A DNA stretch of 64,000 nucleotides from Phytophthora colocasiae (Eukaryota; Oomycota; Peronosporomycetes; Peronosporales; Peronosporaceae). The notes under the pieces were generated by a model, which was not told the origin of the DNA, did no database searches, and worked only from the letters and a program-made list of their open reading frames with translations. Below are positions 29,651-38,459 of the stretch, piece by piece; the first letter of the stretch is position 1, and each line of letters starts with the position of its first letter. The stretch is from positions 2,232,001 to 2,296,000 of the forward strand of contig JAGKQI010000091.1 in the NCBI GenBank assembly GCA_018806915.1. Reading direction: 5' to 3'. A program made the position numbers and the translations under genes.

Positions 29651-31393
29651 GTACGAAAGCGACGCGTTCCGTTGCGAGAAGGTGATGTAGCAGCCGTACG
29701 ACGCCAACGAATGAAGGAACCAACGCTACAACTAACCGATGCAGAGATCATGGATGAACAGTCGAAAAGTAAGATGGTACAGCAAATGTTACGAGCTGGA
29801 ACTTTTCACGGACGGGCTATCAGTAAGGTGTTTGGCCTGGTTGTGATAGAGGCGCCGAATCAACGAAGGATTGTACTTCCACCAGCATTATGGGCAACGG
29901 TGTTCAAGGAGTGCCACGACAGCGTATGGTCAGGACATCTCCGTGCAGCTCACACGTATGCGAGGATTGCGCAGCAGTATTGGTGGCCGAAGTTGAGAGA
30001 CGAAGTGCGACGATGGGTACTCGGATGCCAGGAATGCGGAAGCCGAAAGGCGCGCCCACGTGAAGTAGTGCCGCCATTAAGAAGTATTCGAGGAGGTGAT
30101 GTCGGTGACCGATGGGCACTTGATGTAGCAGGCCCGCTACCAGCTACTGACGGAGGAGAACGATACGTGATCGCCGCAGTGGAATATGTGACGCGTTATG
30201 CAGTTGCGATTGCAGTGAAAGACCATGCAGCAGAAAACATTGCCGAGTTTCTGATGAAGCAGGTAGTGCTTCGGTTTGGACCATTTCGAGAGATTTTAAC
30301 GGACGGTGCACCCGAGTTAGTGGGGAAAGTGATCGAAGAATTGGTGATACTGCTACAGGCACAGCAGATCAACCCGGTTCCCTACAGGCCACAAATGATA
30401 GGACTTGTAGAGAGATTTCACAGGACGTGGAAGGACTGTGTGGCAACCTACATGAGCGATGAACGACAACGAGACTGGGACACGTGGGTGGACTACGCCG
30501 TGTACGCGTATAACTCGGGACGTCACTCCACTGTGTTACTTTCGCCAAATGAACTGATGATGGGACGACGGCTACGAGCTCCCAACGAACTTCTACGCGC
30601 TACACGAGTTACGGAGGCTGGTGATCTGGTTAAACATCATCAGAAGCTCTTGGATACGTTGAAAGTTGCTCACGAATGTGCAGAACGAGCGAGAATACGA
30701 GAGCAGCAACGGCAAGCTCGTTACTACGATAGGAAAGTGCGCGTGAAACGAGAATTTTCGCCAGGTGATCGAGTTTGGATGTTCCGACCTCCGAGAGGCC
30801 CTAAAGCTTCCAAGTTCGTACATCAATGGATAGGACCTCTACGAGTAGTAGAATCGGCCGGTTACGAGAATTTCTTGGTTGAACGGGAGGATGACGGCCC
30901 AGAACACGAGCAATTTATAGCTCACGTGTCGTTTCTTGCGACGTATCGGCGACCGACGGTGCTTTTGGAAGCAGCAGCTCGAGATCTGGAGGAGCAGCTT
31001 GAGTATGAAGATGAGTGCTCACGGAAAAACGATGACGAGGCGACAGAACCGACTGCACGAGCAGCGACGGCTCTTGTTAACACAGCGATTCCGAGACGAG
31101 GTGAGAAACGAAATGCGACGGCAGTGGCAAACGAGGGCGTGGCCAACACCAACGACGAACTCTTGGTGGAAGTTTGCCGACGACGAAGAAGAAACAGAGC
31201 TGGACAATACGTGTTGGAGTACCAGTTACGGCCCGCCGGTACACGAACGCAGCAGCAACACGGAACTGGACACGGCAGTGGCCGACACGAATCAAATGAC
31301 GGTGGAGGACGATGGTATTCTGTCGCTGAGTACGAAGACTTGTTTAACCGCGGCAAGGTCGTGGAAGACCTTGGAGTGGATGGAGGCGTGTAA
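29651..31393 (+). CDS. int: Retrotransposon integrase
   Basis: Meaningful sequence starts about 29651 (LREGDVAAVRRQRM). The HHCC zinc-binding domain is ECH...GHLRAAH...GCQECG (about 29910-30045). The catalytic core has D in WALDVAGPL, D in ILTDGAPEL and E in GLVERFHRTW (DDE). A C-terminal GPF/Y-like module follows (DRVWMF...QWIGPLRVVESAGYENFLV, about 30765-30890), then a basic, variable tail. I see no chromodomain. Its stop codon TAA (31391-31393) lies inside the 3' LTR, formed by the LTR's own TGTAAT start. Confidence 0.88.
   Translation, partial: VRKRRVPLREGDVAAVRRQRMKEPTLQLTDAEIMDEQSKSKMVQQMLRAGTFHGRAISKVFGLVVIEAPNQRRIVLPPALWATVFKECHDSVWSGHLRAAHTYARIAQQYWWPKLRDEVRRWVLGCQECGSRKARPREVVPPLRSIRGGDVGDRWALDVAGPLPATDGGERYVIAAVEYVTRYAVAIAVKDHAAENIAEFLMKQVVLRFGPFREILTDGAPELVGKVIEELVILLQAQQINPVPYRPQMIGLVERFHRTWKDCVATYMSDERQRDWDTWVDYAVYAYNSGRHSTVLLSPNELMMGRRLRAPNELLRATRVTEAGDLVKHHQKLLDTLKVAHECAERARIREQQRQARYYDRKVRVKREFSPGDRVWMFRPPRGPKASKFVHQWIGPLRVVESAGYENFLVEREDDGPEHEQFIAHVSFLATYRRPTVLLEAAARDLEEQLEYEDECSRKNDDEATEPTARAATALVNTAIPRRGEKRNATAVANEGVANTNDELLVEVCRRRRRNRAGQYVLEYQLRPAGTRTQQQHGTGHGSGRHESNDGGGRWYSVAEYEDLFNRGKVVEDLGVDGGV
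31373..31388 (+). promoter_or_regulatory. Polypurine tract
   Basis: GGAGTGGATGGAGGCG directly abuts the 3' LTR, the expected position for plus-strand priming in reverse transcription. Confidence 0.55.
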
Positions 31394-32319
31394 TATGCCT
31401 GACTTGCAGAAGGGCGCGGATCTGGGATCTACCGTCCCACAGCAGCCAAGGCATGGAAGAATCCTACCAGTGACTTCGAAGTGGCTCGCTGGAGCACCAA
31501 TGAGAGAGACGCTCGCGAACATGCAGGCAGACAGGCCTACGTTGAAGCTACGACTGACTGGGATGCCAGACGAACGCAATGGCGGACTGGACAGTCAGTC
31601 TCGAATCGACCGGGTGGGAAGCAGTTGCGAATTGACCAAGTAGGAAGGAGTCGCGAGACACACTCCAAACGACGAACGACCAGTGAAGTGTAGCTGAAGG
31701 TGGAGACAACCACAAGTGGAACCTGAGGGAACTGCTTACAAACGACGAACGAAGCCAGTGGCTAAGAGCTACTGAAGGTGAGACAACAACGAGTGGCGTC
31801 CAACGGGACCGCTCTAAACGACGAACGAAGTGGAGACAACCACGAGTGGAGTCCGAGGACCCGCTCTAAACGACGAACGAAGTCAGTAGCGAGCGAGCTG
31901 CTGCATAGCTGAGCGACCAGGCGGATCAGTAGAACTAGTTGGGTTCTCAGGCGGTGGCGTCTGTGGCAGCCAATAGCGGACAACGGTTCGATTGGTACGG
32001 CCCGAAGCAGGTGTCACGGGACTGAGGGACAACCAGGGAAGCTGTATACGTTTACGTCTGAAAGCGCAGGCACGAACGAAAGAGACGAACGAAAGAGACG
32101 AACGAAAGAGACGAGCGTAGTGTATATTCACATACGTTAATATAAGTAGGCAAGTTCTTCGTTGACGAACGACGAACGAGCCGGCGCGGTGAACCGAGCC
32201 AGGAGACGACCAGTTGACGTTGAAGAGTGTCCTTCGACACCCGATCCTTGGGCACACCACCCAGCGCAGCACACGAGCGACGACCCACTGACTGGCAGTG
32301 AGAGAATAAACCTGTTACA
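31389..32319 (+). repeat. 3' LTR (931 bp)
   Basis: Same sequence as 22199-23130 except, by eye, one missing T (GAAGGTGAGAC against GAAGGTTGAGAC). Followed by the target duplication TTAG. Confidence 0.93.
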
Positions 32320-32331
32320 TTAGTGTGGAAC

Positions 32332-32765
32332 TCAGCGAAAAAATAGCCAAAAAGAGATGATGTCCGTCCTACCGTCGTATATGATACCAAACGACGTACC
32401 CATCGCTTCGGCGAGGGTAGTGCCGAGGCGAGTGGCTACTCTCTGCATGTAAGTCTGTAGTGTTACTACTGACATAAGCTGCATTTTCACTAGCTTCCTT
32501 GTAAGCGGGTTTTCAACCTCACACAACGTGAGGTTCCTCTCCACTACCCACCGTAGCCAGTCGAATATGTCGCTCGTGACGGCTTCGACGAACCCGAACG
32601 CCTCCAGGGACGTGAGGTTGCGACGCTGGATGCTGCGTACTCGCCAGGATGCGTAGGATGCGCAGAGTGTAGGTGCGACATCAAGTTAGGGTAGCCTGTA
32701 CAGCTAGCTTGCTTGCGTGGGAGTTCGCAGATGTTACAGCGGTAGATGCCTGGCTCGAGGGGCAA
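32332..32765 (-). pseudogene. hAT transposase N-terminus with BED zinc finger (remnant)
   Basis: Minus strand from the ATG at 32765: MPLEPGIYRCNICELPRKQ..., with H..H in LMSHLHSAHP. This is a BED-type finger (C-x2-C...H-x4-H). The frame then shifts near 32650, and a second frame continues with the hAT N-terminal region (FGFVEAVTSDIFDWLRWVVERNL, then NPLTRKL...RTD..SFWLFF). It ends close to the LTR retrotransposon. The catalytic core is absent. Confidence 0.7.
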
Positions 32766-33015
32766 AGAAGAAGGCGGGGAGTTGGCGGGACGTCATGGCA
32801 GGCTTGAGAATAGAGCGATATTTACTTGATCATTGCTGTGTCAGGGCGTAAAGAGATGGTTGGGCGTGTTCAGGCTTGAATATTTGTATTATTGGGTCAG
32901 TATTATATTATATTGACTTGGGGTAAAAGCAATAATACGCAATATAATAATAACCCTTTCGCGAACAGAGCTTATTGACCTTGACTACTATGGTATACAA
33001 AGTTAGCATGTTAAC

Positions 33016-33127
33016 ATACGAAGGGGGGCAAAATGACCACCTTCTTAAAACACGGTACTTGCCTGATCGGAGTCGTCCTGAACATATGGCAATAGGTCAA
33101 TCAAGGAGGGCAATTTGATCCCTTTCA
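33016..33127. repeat. Left subterminal palindromic repeats of PB-1
   Basis: Two copies of a palindrome-like motif: AAGGGGGGCAAAATGACCAC at about 33021 and AAGGAGGGCAATTTGATCCC at about 33103. Copies of the same motif lie near the right end. Candidate transposase-binding sites. Confidence 0.6.
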
Positions 33128-33485
33128 TAAGCCACTGTACTCTCCTCAATATTCTATGCAATAATTTCATTGGCTGACATAACAGCTGCCACAAGCAAAA
33201 TCGACAGCGAGTTTTGTCATTGGTCAAGCTGTGTTCACGTAATGCACAAAACCTGAGACAGATAGAGGCGGATCCGTGATAAATTACGGATCCCACTACA
33301 TACCTTACGCGTTCAATTTCAACGGATGTGCTGTCAGTGGCCCTGAGCGGACACGATCTACATGACGAAGTACATCCGCCTTCACTCCGCAACGCGAGCC
33401 AACCCCATCGGCCCAGTAGAAACGTACCCATATTGTAGCCTGCTTACAGCGGCACAATGAACACTCAGTTGCATGAATATAAATA

Positions 33486-33573
33486 AGTGTGGCACGTAAC
33501 TTGTTTTCAGTATTGAAATTGAATTTTCTAGTGTGGCACGTAACTTGTTTTCAGTATTGAAATTGAATTTTCT
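33486..33573 (+). repeat. Exact 44-bp tandem duplication
   Basis: The unit starting AGTGTGGCACGTAAC occurs at 33486-33529 and again at 33530-33573, with no differences seen. It lies about 100 bp upstream of the transposase ATG, so it may affect its promoter or leader. Confidence 0.9.
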
Positions 33574-33670
33574 CAAATTTGATCTTGTACCAACTGATAC
33601 AAATCGACGGACGCAATGCGTCTCAGTTACCACTTACAAACCGAAGACGCGTGGAAGGGAGAGGCTTGCA

Positions 33671-36472
33671 ATGACTACACCCTCACAAGCGATCGAGCCT
33701 ATGCAGGAGGTAGCGACACCCATCAGCACCCCTAGCGATGAATCACGTACGCTCGAAGCTGTGACCCGTGGAAGGACAGCACAGGAGGGGGCCGTAGCAC
33801 CAGACATCCAGCATTCAGATGCCGCCCCACCCAAGCGGAAGCGAGGCCGCCCGAGGGGGTCAAAGAACAAGCCAAAGTCTGCGTCAAAGCGAAGCCGGCC
33901 GCCAGAGGAAGTGCCAGTGGTGAACAAACAGGCCACTAAACCCAGACGAAGTCTTGACCTCATCTTGAACGACGTCGCTGAAGCCTCACAACGACCCAGC
34001 ACCAGTACAGACGCCGTACTGCCCACTACCACAACCAACACCAACGAGTCGCCGTTATTACGTGCCGCAGCATTGTCACCTGCTAATGCTACGGGACTGC
34101 CCACCAGGTTGTCTTCTACGGCCACTGTTACCGAGCCAAGTACACCGACGCCTAATGGTACAGCTACTCGACGTACGAAGAAAAAAAACCTGCCGTCAGT
34201 GTTGTCTATGTATGTAGACACACTGGTAGCATTCGCTCCAGCGAAGGAGGGCTTTATTACTCAAAAGAAGAAGTATGTTGGAGTCGGGAGTGCGTATCTG
34301 GTTGGAAGAGTCTGCCGAGTTTTGAAGCAGTCGCTGTTCCAGATTAACTGGTTGGACTCGCAGTTCCAAAACCACGTTGAGACTTTGAATCTGAGCGCTG
34401 TGCAGCGGGGCAACGCTAACTATCGGGCTCTACACGGACGTTCTACTGGGGCTGGATGGGGCGCTTGTGTGCAGTTGATGACGGTGAGGAAGTCAATGTC
34501 GATGATGACACCGACATTCTAGAGGAGTACATGGAGCCTTTCGACCCTCCGATGGAACTTCCGACGTCATTAGCAGAGGTAGAGGCTATCAAAAGCATCC
34601 GATTTGAGCCCGAAAACCAGTGCGAGGCTCCTCCTGACCTGTACGAACATGCCGATGGATCAACTAAAACACGACTGCGACCAGAATTCAAGCATATCTT
34701 CCAGCACTCGGCCTCGTCGAGTTTTTTCGCGTACATTCCGGTTTCATTCTGGCAGCAAGTTGTTGGAGAGATGAATACCTATGCACGCCTGAACAATATC
34801 GCAGTCGGGAAACCGTTTTCACGTGATGAACTCATGATATTTTTGGGGATACTGCTGTTCCTATCTCTTGTCGACAAAGGTGAATACGCTAACTACTGGG
34901 GCACACAAGTGGAGAATTTGATATTGGGTGGGGCTTCAGTTGGGCTGGATAACGTGATGCCTCTGCGCCGATTCAAAGAGCTGAGGAAAGCTTTCTGCTT
35001 TCAATGTATTGAGACCAACGCGGGAGCACAGGACCAGGCCGCCAAGATCCGCCCACTGCTGAATATATTGAAGACAACTGGGGCAAAATACGTGGAGGTC
35101 GGTCGTAACGTTGCGCTAGACGAAGCAAGTGTTGCTTGCCGGTCAAAGTACGGCAAGGCCCTCATTGTATATAATCCTATGAAACCGACGGGAAATACCA
35201 CTTCCGGATTTACATGCTCTGTTGCGCTACGAGTTGGATATCGCTGAACTTTCGGTTGCATTGCGTGAGCGAAATCACCGAACGTTTGGATGGCGTTGTT
35301 TCACCTGAAGCAGCGCAGGCGTTGAGCGATGAAGTCGCAGAGCTGTCCTCGATTCGGAAGTGCGTTCTGAAGTTGTTCGGCCGCTGTATGCTACTCGTCG
35401 GATTGTCAACTCCGACAACTACTACACTTCAGTGCAGCTGCTGATGGCACTACGTCTCAAGGGTCTCTACGCTCGTGGCACTGTGCGGAAGACCAGCTCC
35501 CATTTTCCTCGCCATGTACTTTTGGAGAAGAAAGACTGCTCCCGTGGAACCTCCCGGCAGGCTGTTTCGGCTGATAGCTCGCTGGTTGCAGCGTCGTGGT
35601 ACGATAGCGCTATTGTAACCGTGATCTCAAATGCCGACCCGTCAACGCTTACTTCAGTAGCCCGACAAGTGCGCTCTGAAAAGCGAAGTTTTTCGGCCCC
35701 GACATGCATCAAGGAGTACAACGCTAGTATGCAATGCGTAGATCGCCTTGATCAAATTCGCGCTCGGTTTTCGCTGTCAGATGGGCACTCGTTCAAGAAA
35801 TGGCACAAGAAACTAGCATTAGCTCTTATCGACGTTGCTCGAGCTAATGCTTATTTGACCCGGAGGTTGGCGGTGGATTTTAGTAAGGTGCGAGACCCAC
35901 ACCGAGATTTCGTTGTTGAACTCTGTTCCGAGTTGTTGTCGGGGAAGTGGAAGGAGGCCCCCAGTGAACGGTTGATGTTTTACGCGGACAGTGCGGCAAG
36001 CATGGATCCTGAACATTCATCTCCGTCGAGCACAGTCTGGGTTGCACGATCAACAAATGAAACTCCATGCTCTGAGAGTCCTCAGAAAAGATGCTCGGCT
36101 GTTTCCTCGAAGCAATTCTATACTGACATGAACCGCAAGCGTAGGAAATGCGTCGTGTGCCGTTGGGAAGATCGCTACGCTACTGAAGTGACGGACGTGT
36201 GTGTGCTTCATAACGTTTGCCTTTGCCAGAATGTCCATGTCTCCAAGGAGCCGTTTGCTTGTCCAGAGACCACTTGGACGTGTTGGGAGAAGTTTCACCG
36301 CTTCTATCTCCCCAAGAAGCTCTTTTCACAAAGAGGAAAGGCACGGACAAGCTCAGAATTGTATAAACTAAAGCGGAGTCTGCTATCAACTGCGGTTCAA
36401 GAGAATGTGGACACTGGCGAAGAACTTAGAGCTGATGGAGGTCGTACAGTTGTAAGGTCAATAGTTCTGTGA
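33671..36472 (+). pseudogene. piggyBac transposase with AT-hook N-terminus (frameshifted)
   Basis: The ATG at 33671 opens an N-terminal part with an AT-hook-like block (KRKRGRPRGSKNKPKS). The frame moves near 34450, again near 35200 and again near 35380, so at least three breaks (or undetected introns) separate the pieces. Recognisable piggyBac (DDE_Tnp_1_7) parts, in order: FWQQVVGEMNTYA, FLGILLFLSLVDKGEYANYW, NVALDEASVAC (first Asp), VNSDNYYTSVQL (second Asp), LYARGTVRK, MQCVDRLDQIRARFS (third Asp region) and WHKKLALALIDVARANAYL. A Cys-rich C-terminus with CVVCRWEDR and CLCQNVHV follows. It is not closely similar to the transposase at 55032-57887, so two piggyBac lineages are present. Confidence 0.8.
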
Positions 36473-36604
36473 GTTGTGGGTATTTATCTTGATCTAAGTA
36501 TGTAAAAGCAGCACAAGAAAAATTACGGTGGGTTAAATGTGGAAATACACTTGAATATAGTATAGAAACAAAAAATGTATATTGCTGTGATTTCACTACG
36601 CACT

Positions 36605-38005
36605 TCAGAGCGACTTGTATAAAAAGATCTGCTGGAGGTCGGCCTTCCAGCTACAGGGGAGATCGAGCACCTTCTCCAACTTGAACGCACGACAGAAATC
36701 GTTGTGGCAGCTGTCGCGGTGTCTTGGACAGAAGTTTAGAGCGCTCACCAATACGCGCAGCAGGAACATCCCAGAAAGCTCGTTCTTCACGTACTCAATA
36801 GCTCGCTGTTCGAAGAGAACATTGTTCCAATATACAACTGTAGCGTCGGCGTAGGGTAGTGTGGTCGAAATGGGCAGGCCAACAATGTCCTGACATATAA
36901 GTTGGGATCTTTCGATGAGCCGTGTCGATCTCACGCTCCTGGACATCATCTCCAACCCCACCGTGCATAACTCGCGACGAATTTCAATGCCAATTGCCCT
37001 ATGCACGTTTGTTGTCAAGGCAACATGTGCGATCACATTCCCAACACCAGCACCGATGTCGAGAAAGATGTCAGACGCCTTGATCTCGCCGATCTCACGG
37101 AGCAGAGTAGAAATTCCACTTGGCAGTAATTCTCCAGCGTTGCGATGCGGCATTTTTATAGTCCCTTGAACAATAACTTCGCGAGGGACATCGGCAAAAA
37201 TTGCTGTTACATCTCGTTCTCCACTTGGCGGGGACATTGGTGGTGATATTGCTTCTTCTTGAACACCGGGAAAACTTAGTGAGCTGCTACCACCACAAAG
37301 GGATCTGATCACGTCCTCATCCCGGGCGGTTTGCGACCCCAACGAACCTCCTGCTGTTGCCTGAATTCTTGGGATGCTATGACCACATGTCTGTTCTGGC
37401 GCTGGTGCTGTTTGAGTACCGAGAGATCCTTGTAACGCTGAAGGGGAACATGTTTGGGTGGTCGTAGGCGCTAGAGATGCTTGAGATGCTGGCAGTAGTA
37501 GAGGCGCAGGTGTCCCAGGCGGCCGAGATTCTGAAGGTACATGAAATGTTGGAGGCGCTGCAGAAGTCACGTGCTGAGGTGTGGAGGCAACACGATGGTG
37601 GCTTGTGTCCGGATGCTGCACTAGAGGCGGTCGTGGCGCAGCGCTCGTGCCAGGTCGCTGTTGCCGCACCTGACCACCATCACTCGAGCGTTGCTGTTGC
37701 GTTATCCGTCCTCCAGATTCGCGCTGTTGTCGCGGAGCGGCTTGCCGCAACTGACGTATCACTGTGAGTGGCCGACCCCGCGGCCGATTCACCGGCGTAA
37801 AGAAGCTTGGCGGGAACTGCTGGATGTCCGCCCCCCATGTCTTCTTCAGAGTCCGAACGCGCTCCCGTAGCGCTCTCGCACCGTGGCCTGTGCGCTTCAT
37901 ATGCTGAGCGATGTCCGCCCATGATATTCGCTTCCTCGCGCGCACGTAGGATGACGCTAGCTGTACGACCTCCTTGTCGTCCTCAAAAGTGAACGAAGTG
38001 GCCAT
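36605..38005 (-). CDS. SANT/Myb plus DOT1-like histone-lysine methyltransferase carried by PB-1
   Basis: 466 aa from the ATG at 38005 (MATSFTFEDDKEVVQLAS). A longer frame has an ATG 56 codons upstream, but that extension is hydrophobic and unlike the rest. Residues 1-58 form a SANT/Myb-like helix bundle (WADIAQHMKRTGHGARALRERVRTLKKTWG). Residues 60-260 are Pro/Ser/Gln-rich. The C-terminal half is a DOT1-type SAM methyltransferase: GELLPSG loop (about 291), motif I DIFLDIGAGVGN (312-323), acidic GIEIRRE loop (about 339), QDIVGLP, the DOT1 signature YWNNVLFE (NN at 394-395), and a closing PCSWKA...LYK. The key residues are present and there is no frame break, in contrast to the ruined transposase beside it. 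DOT1 methylates histone H3 Lys79; here a role in chromatin at transposon copies or targets is inferred. Confidence 0.85.
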   Translation of the reverse strand: MATSFTFEDDKEVVQLASSYVRARKRISWADIAQHMKRTGHGARALRERVRTLKKTWGADIQQFPPSFFTPVNRPRGRPLTVIRQLRQAAPRQQRESGGRITQQQRSSDGGQVRQQRPGTSAAPRPPLVQHPDTSHHRVASTPQHVTSAAPPTFHVPSESRPPGTPAPLLLPASQASLAPTTTQTCSPSALQGSLGTQTAPAPEQTCGHSIPRIQATAGGSLGSQTARDEDVIRSLCGGSSSLSFPGVQEEAISPPMSPPSGERDVTAIFADVPREVIVQGTIKMPHRNAGELLPSGISTLLREIGEIKASDIFLDIGAGVGNVIAHVALTTNVHRAIGIEIRRELCTVGLEMMSRSVRSTRLIERSQLICQDIVGLPISTTLPYADATVVYWNNVLFEQRAIEYVKNELSGMFLLRVLVSALNFCPRHRDSCHNDFCRAFKLEKVLDLPCSWKADLQQIFLYKSL

Positions 38006-38316
38006 GTTGTCGACAAGCAGGCACCACAGACTGAATCCTTGTAGGGAAAGTTGGCAACTGACTTCAGTTTTGTATGAAAAACTAATGTGGAAGTAATGGT
38101 GTGGAGACAGGGTCCTTACCAAAAGCACCTCACTACGCTGGCGCATCACCAAAATTACGTACTTAGTACGCATATTGCTGACGCAAACACCATAGTTTTC
38201 GTACCTAATCGCATATCTTACGTGATGTTTGCCACACCACGTAAAATATTAACCTGCGTTATTTGACCGGATTGGTTGTAATTGGAGAAGGTGATGTGCT
38301 CGTTGAACTTCTGCGA

Positions 38317-38398
38317 AAGGGGTCAAAATGACCCCCTTCATGGCAGTTTTGATGGGTGCAGTCGGAGGAGATGTCAACGGGGTCAAAATGCACCTTAT
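38317..38398. repeat. Right subterminal palindromic repeats of PB-1
   Basis: GAAAGGGGTCAAAATGACCC at about 38317 and ACGGGGTCAAAATGCACC at about 38378 match the motif at the left end. They lie some 300-400 bp upstream of the methyltransferase ATG, so they could also be part of its promoter. Confidence 0.6.
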
Positions 38399-38459
38399 GG
38401 CCTCTAAAGGGATAATAGTGCCGCAATTACGATATTGATATTATTTTTTCGGAGCCCTG

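Larger units (their letters stand above)
22199..32319 (+). mobile_element. Ty3/Gypsy (Metaviridae) LTR retrotransposon
   Basis: 10.1-kb element with two near-identical LTRs (TG...CA ends), a 4-bp target duplication TTAG (22195-22198 and 32320-32323), and the order gag, protease, reverse transcriptase, RNase H, integrase, which defines Ty3/Gypsy. Internal frames are broken in places (see gag and the spacer), yet the LTRs differ by essentially one base, so insertion was recent. Confidence 0.95.
32954..38411 (+). mobile_element. piggyBac-type transposon (PB-1) carrying a DOT1-like methyltransferase
   Basis: The 5458-bp element begins CCCTTTCGCG and ends CTCTAAAGGG, and is flanked on both sides by ATAA (32950-32953 and 38412-38415), a target duplication differing by one base from the canonical TTAA. 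Both ends have pairs of palindromic subterminal repeats. Inside are a piggyBac transposase pseudogene on the plus strand (33671-36472) and a convergent SANT+DOT1 gene on the minus strand (36605-38005). The two genes are separated by only 132 bp. Confidence 0.82.
22082..38459 (-). mobile_element. hAT-like element (hAT-1), split by two later insertions
   Basis: The outer ends are inverted repeats: AGGGCTCCGAAAA at 22083 and, reading inward on the minus strand, CAGGGCTCCGAAAA from 38459. They resemble the CAGGGGTTCCGAAAATG ends of the clear hAT element at 39876-40807. Removing the LTR retrotransposon (22199-32319) and the piggyBac element (32954-38411) leaves about 0.8 kb, comparable to hAT-2. 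What is left encodes a hAT N-terminus on the minus strand (32332-32765). I see no matching 8-bp target duplication, so the outer limits are an inference. Confidence 0.5.

Noticed and set aside
31408..31643. Coding frame in the 3' LTR (identical one at 22205-22453 in the 5' LTR)
   Set aside because: Both lie in LTR sequence, lack known domains and duplicate only because the LTRs are identical.
33045..33431. 128-aa minus-strand frame at the left end of PB-1
   Set aside because: Overlaps subterminal repeats, no domain, no counterpart elsewhere.
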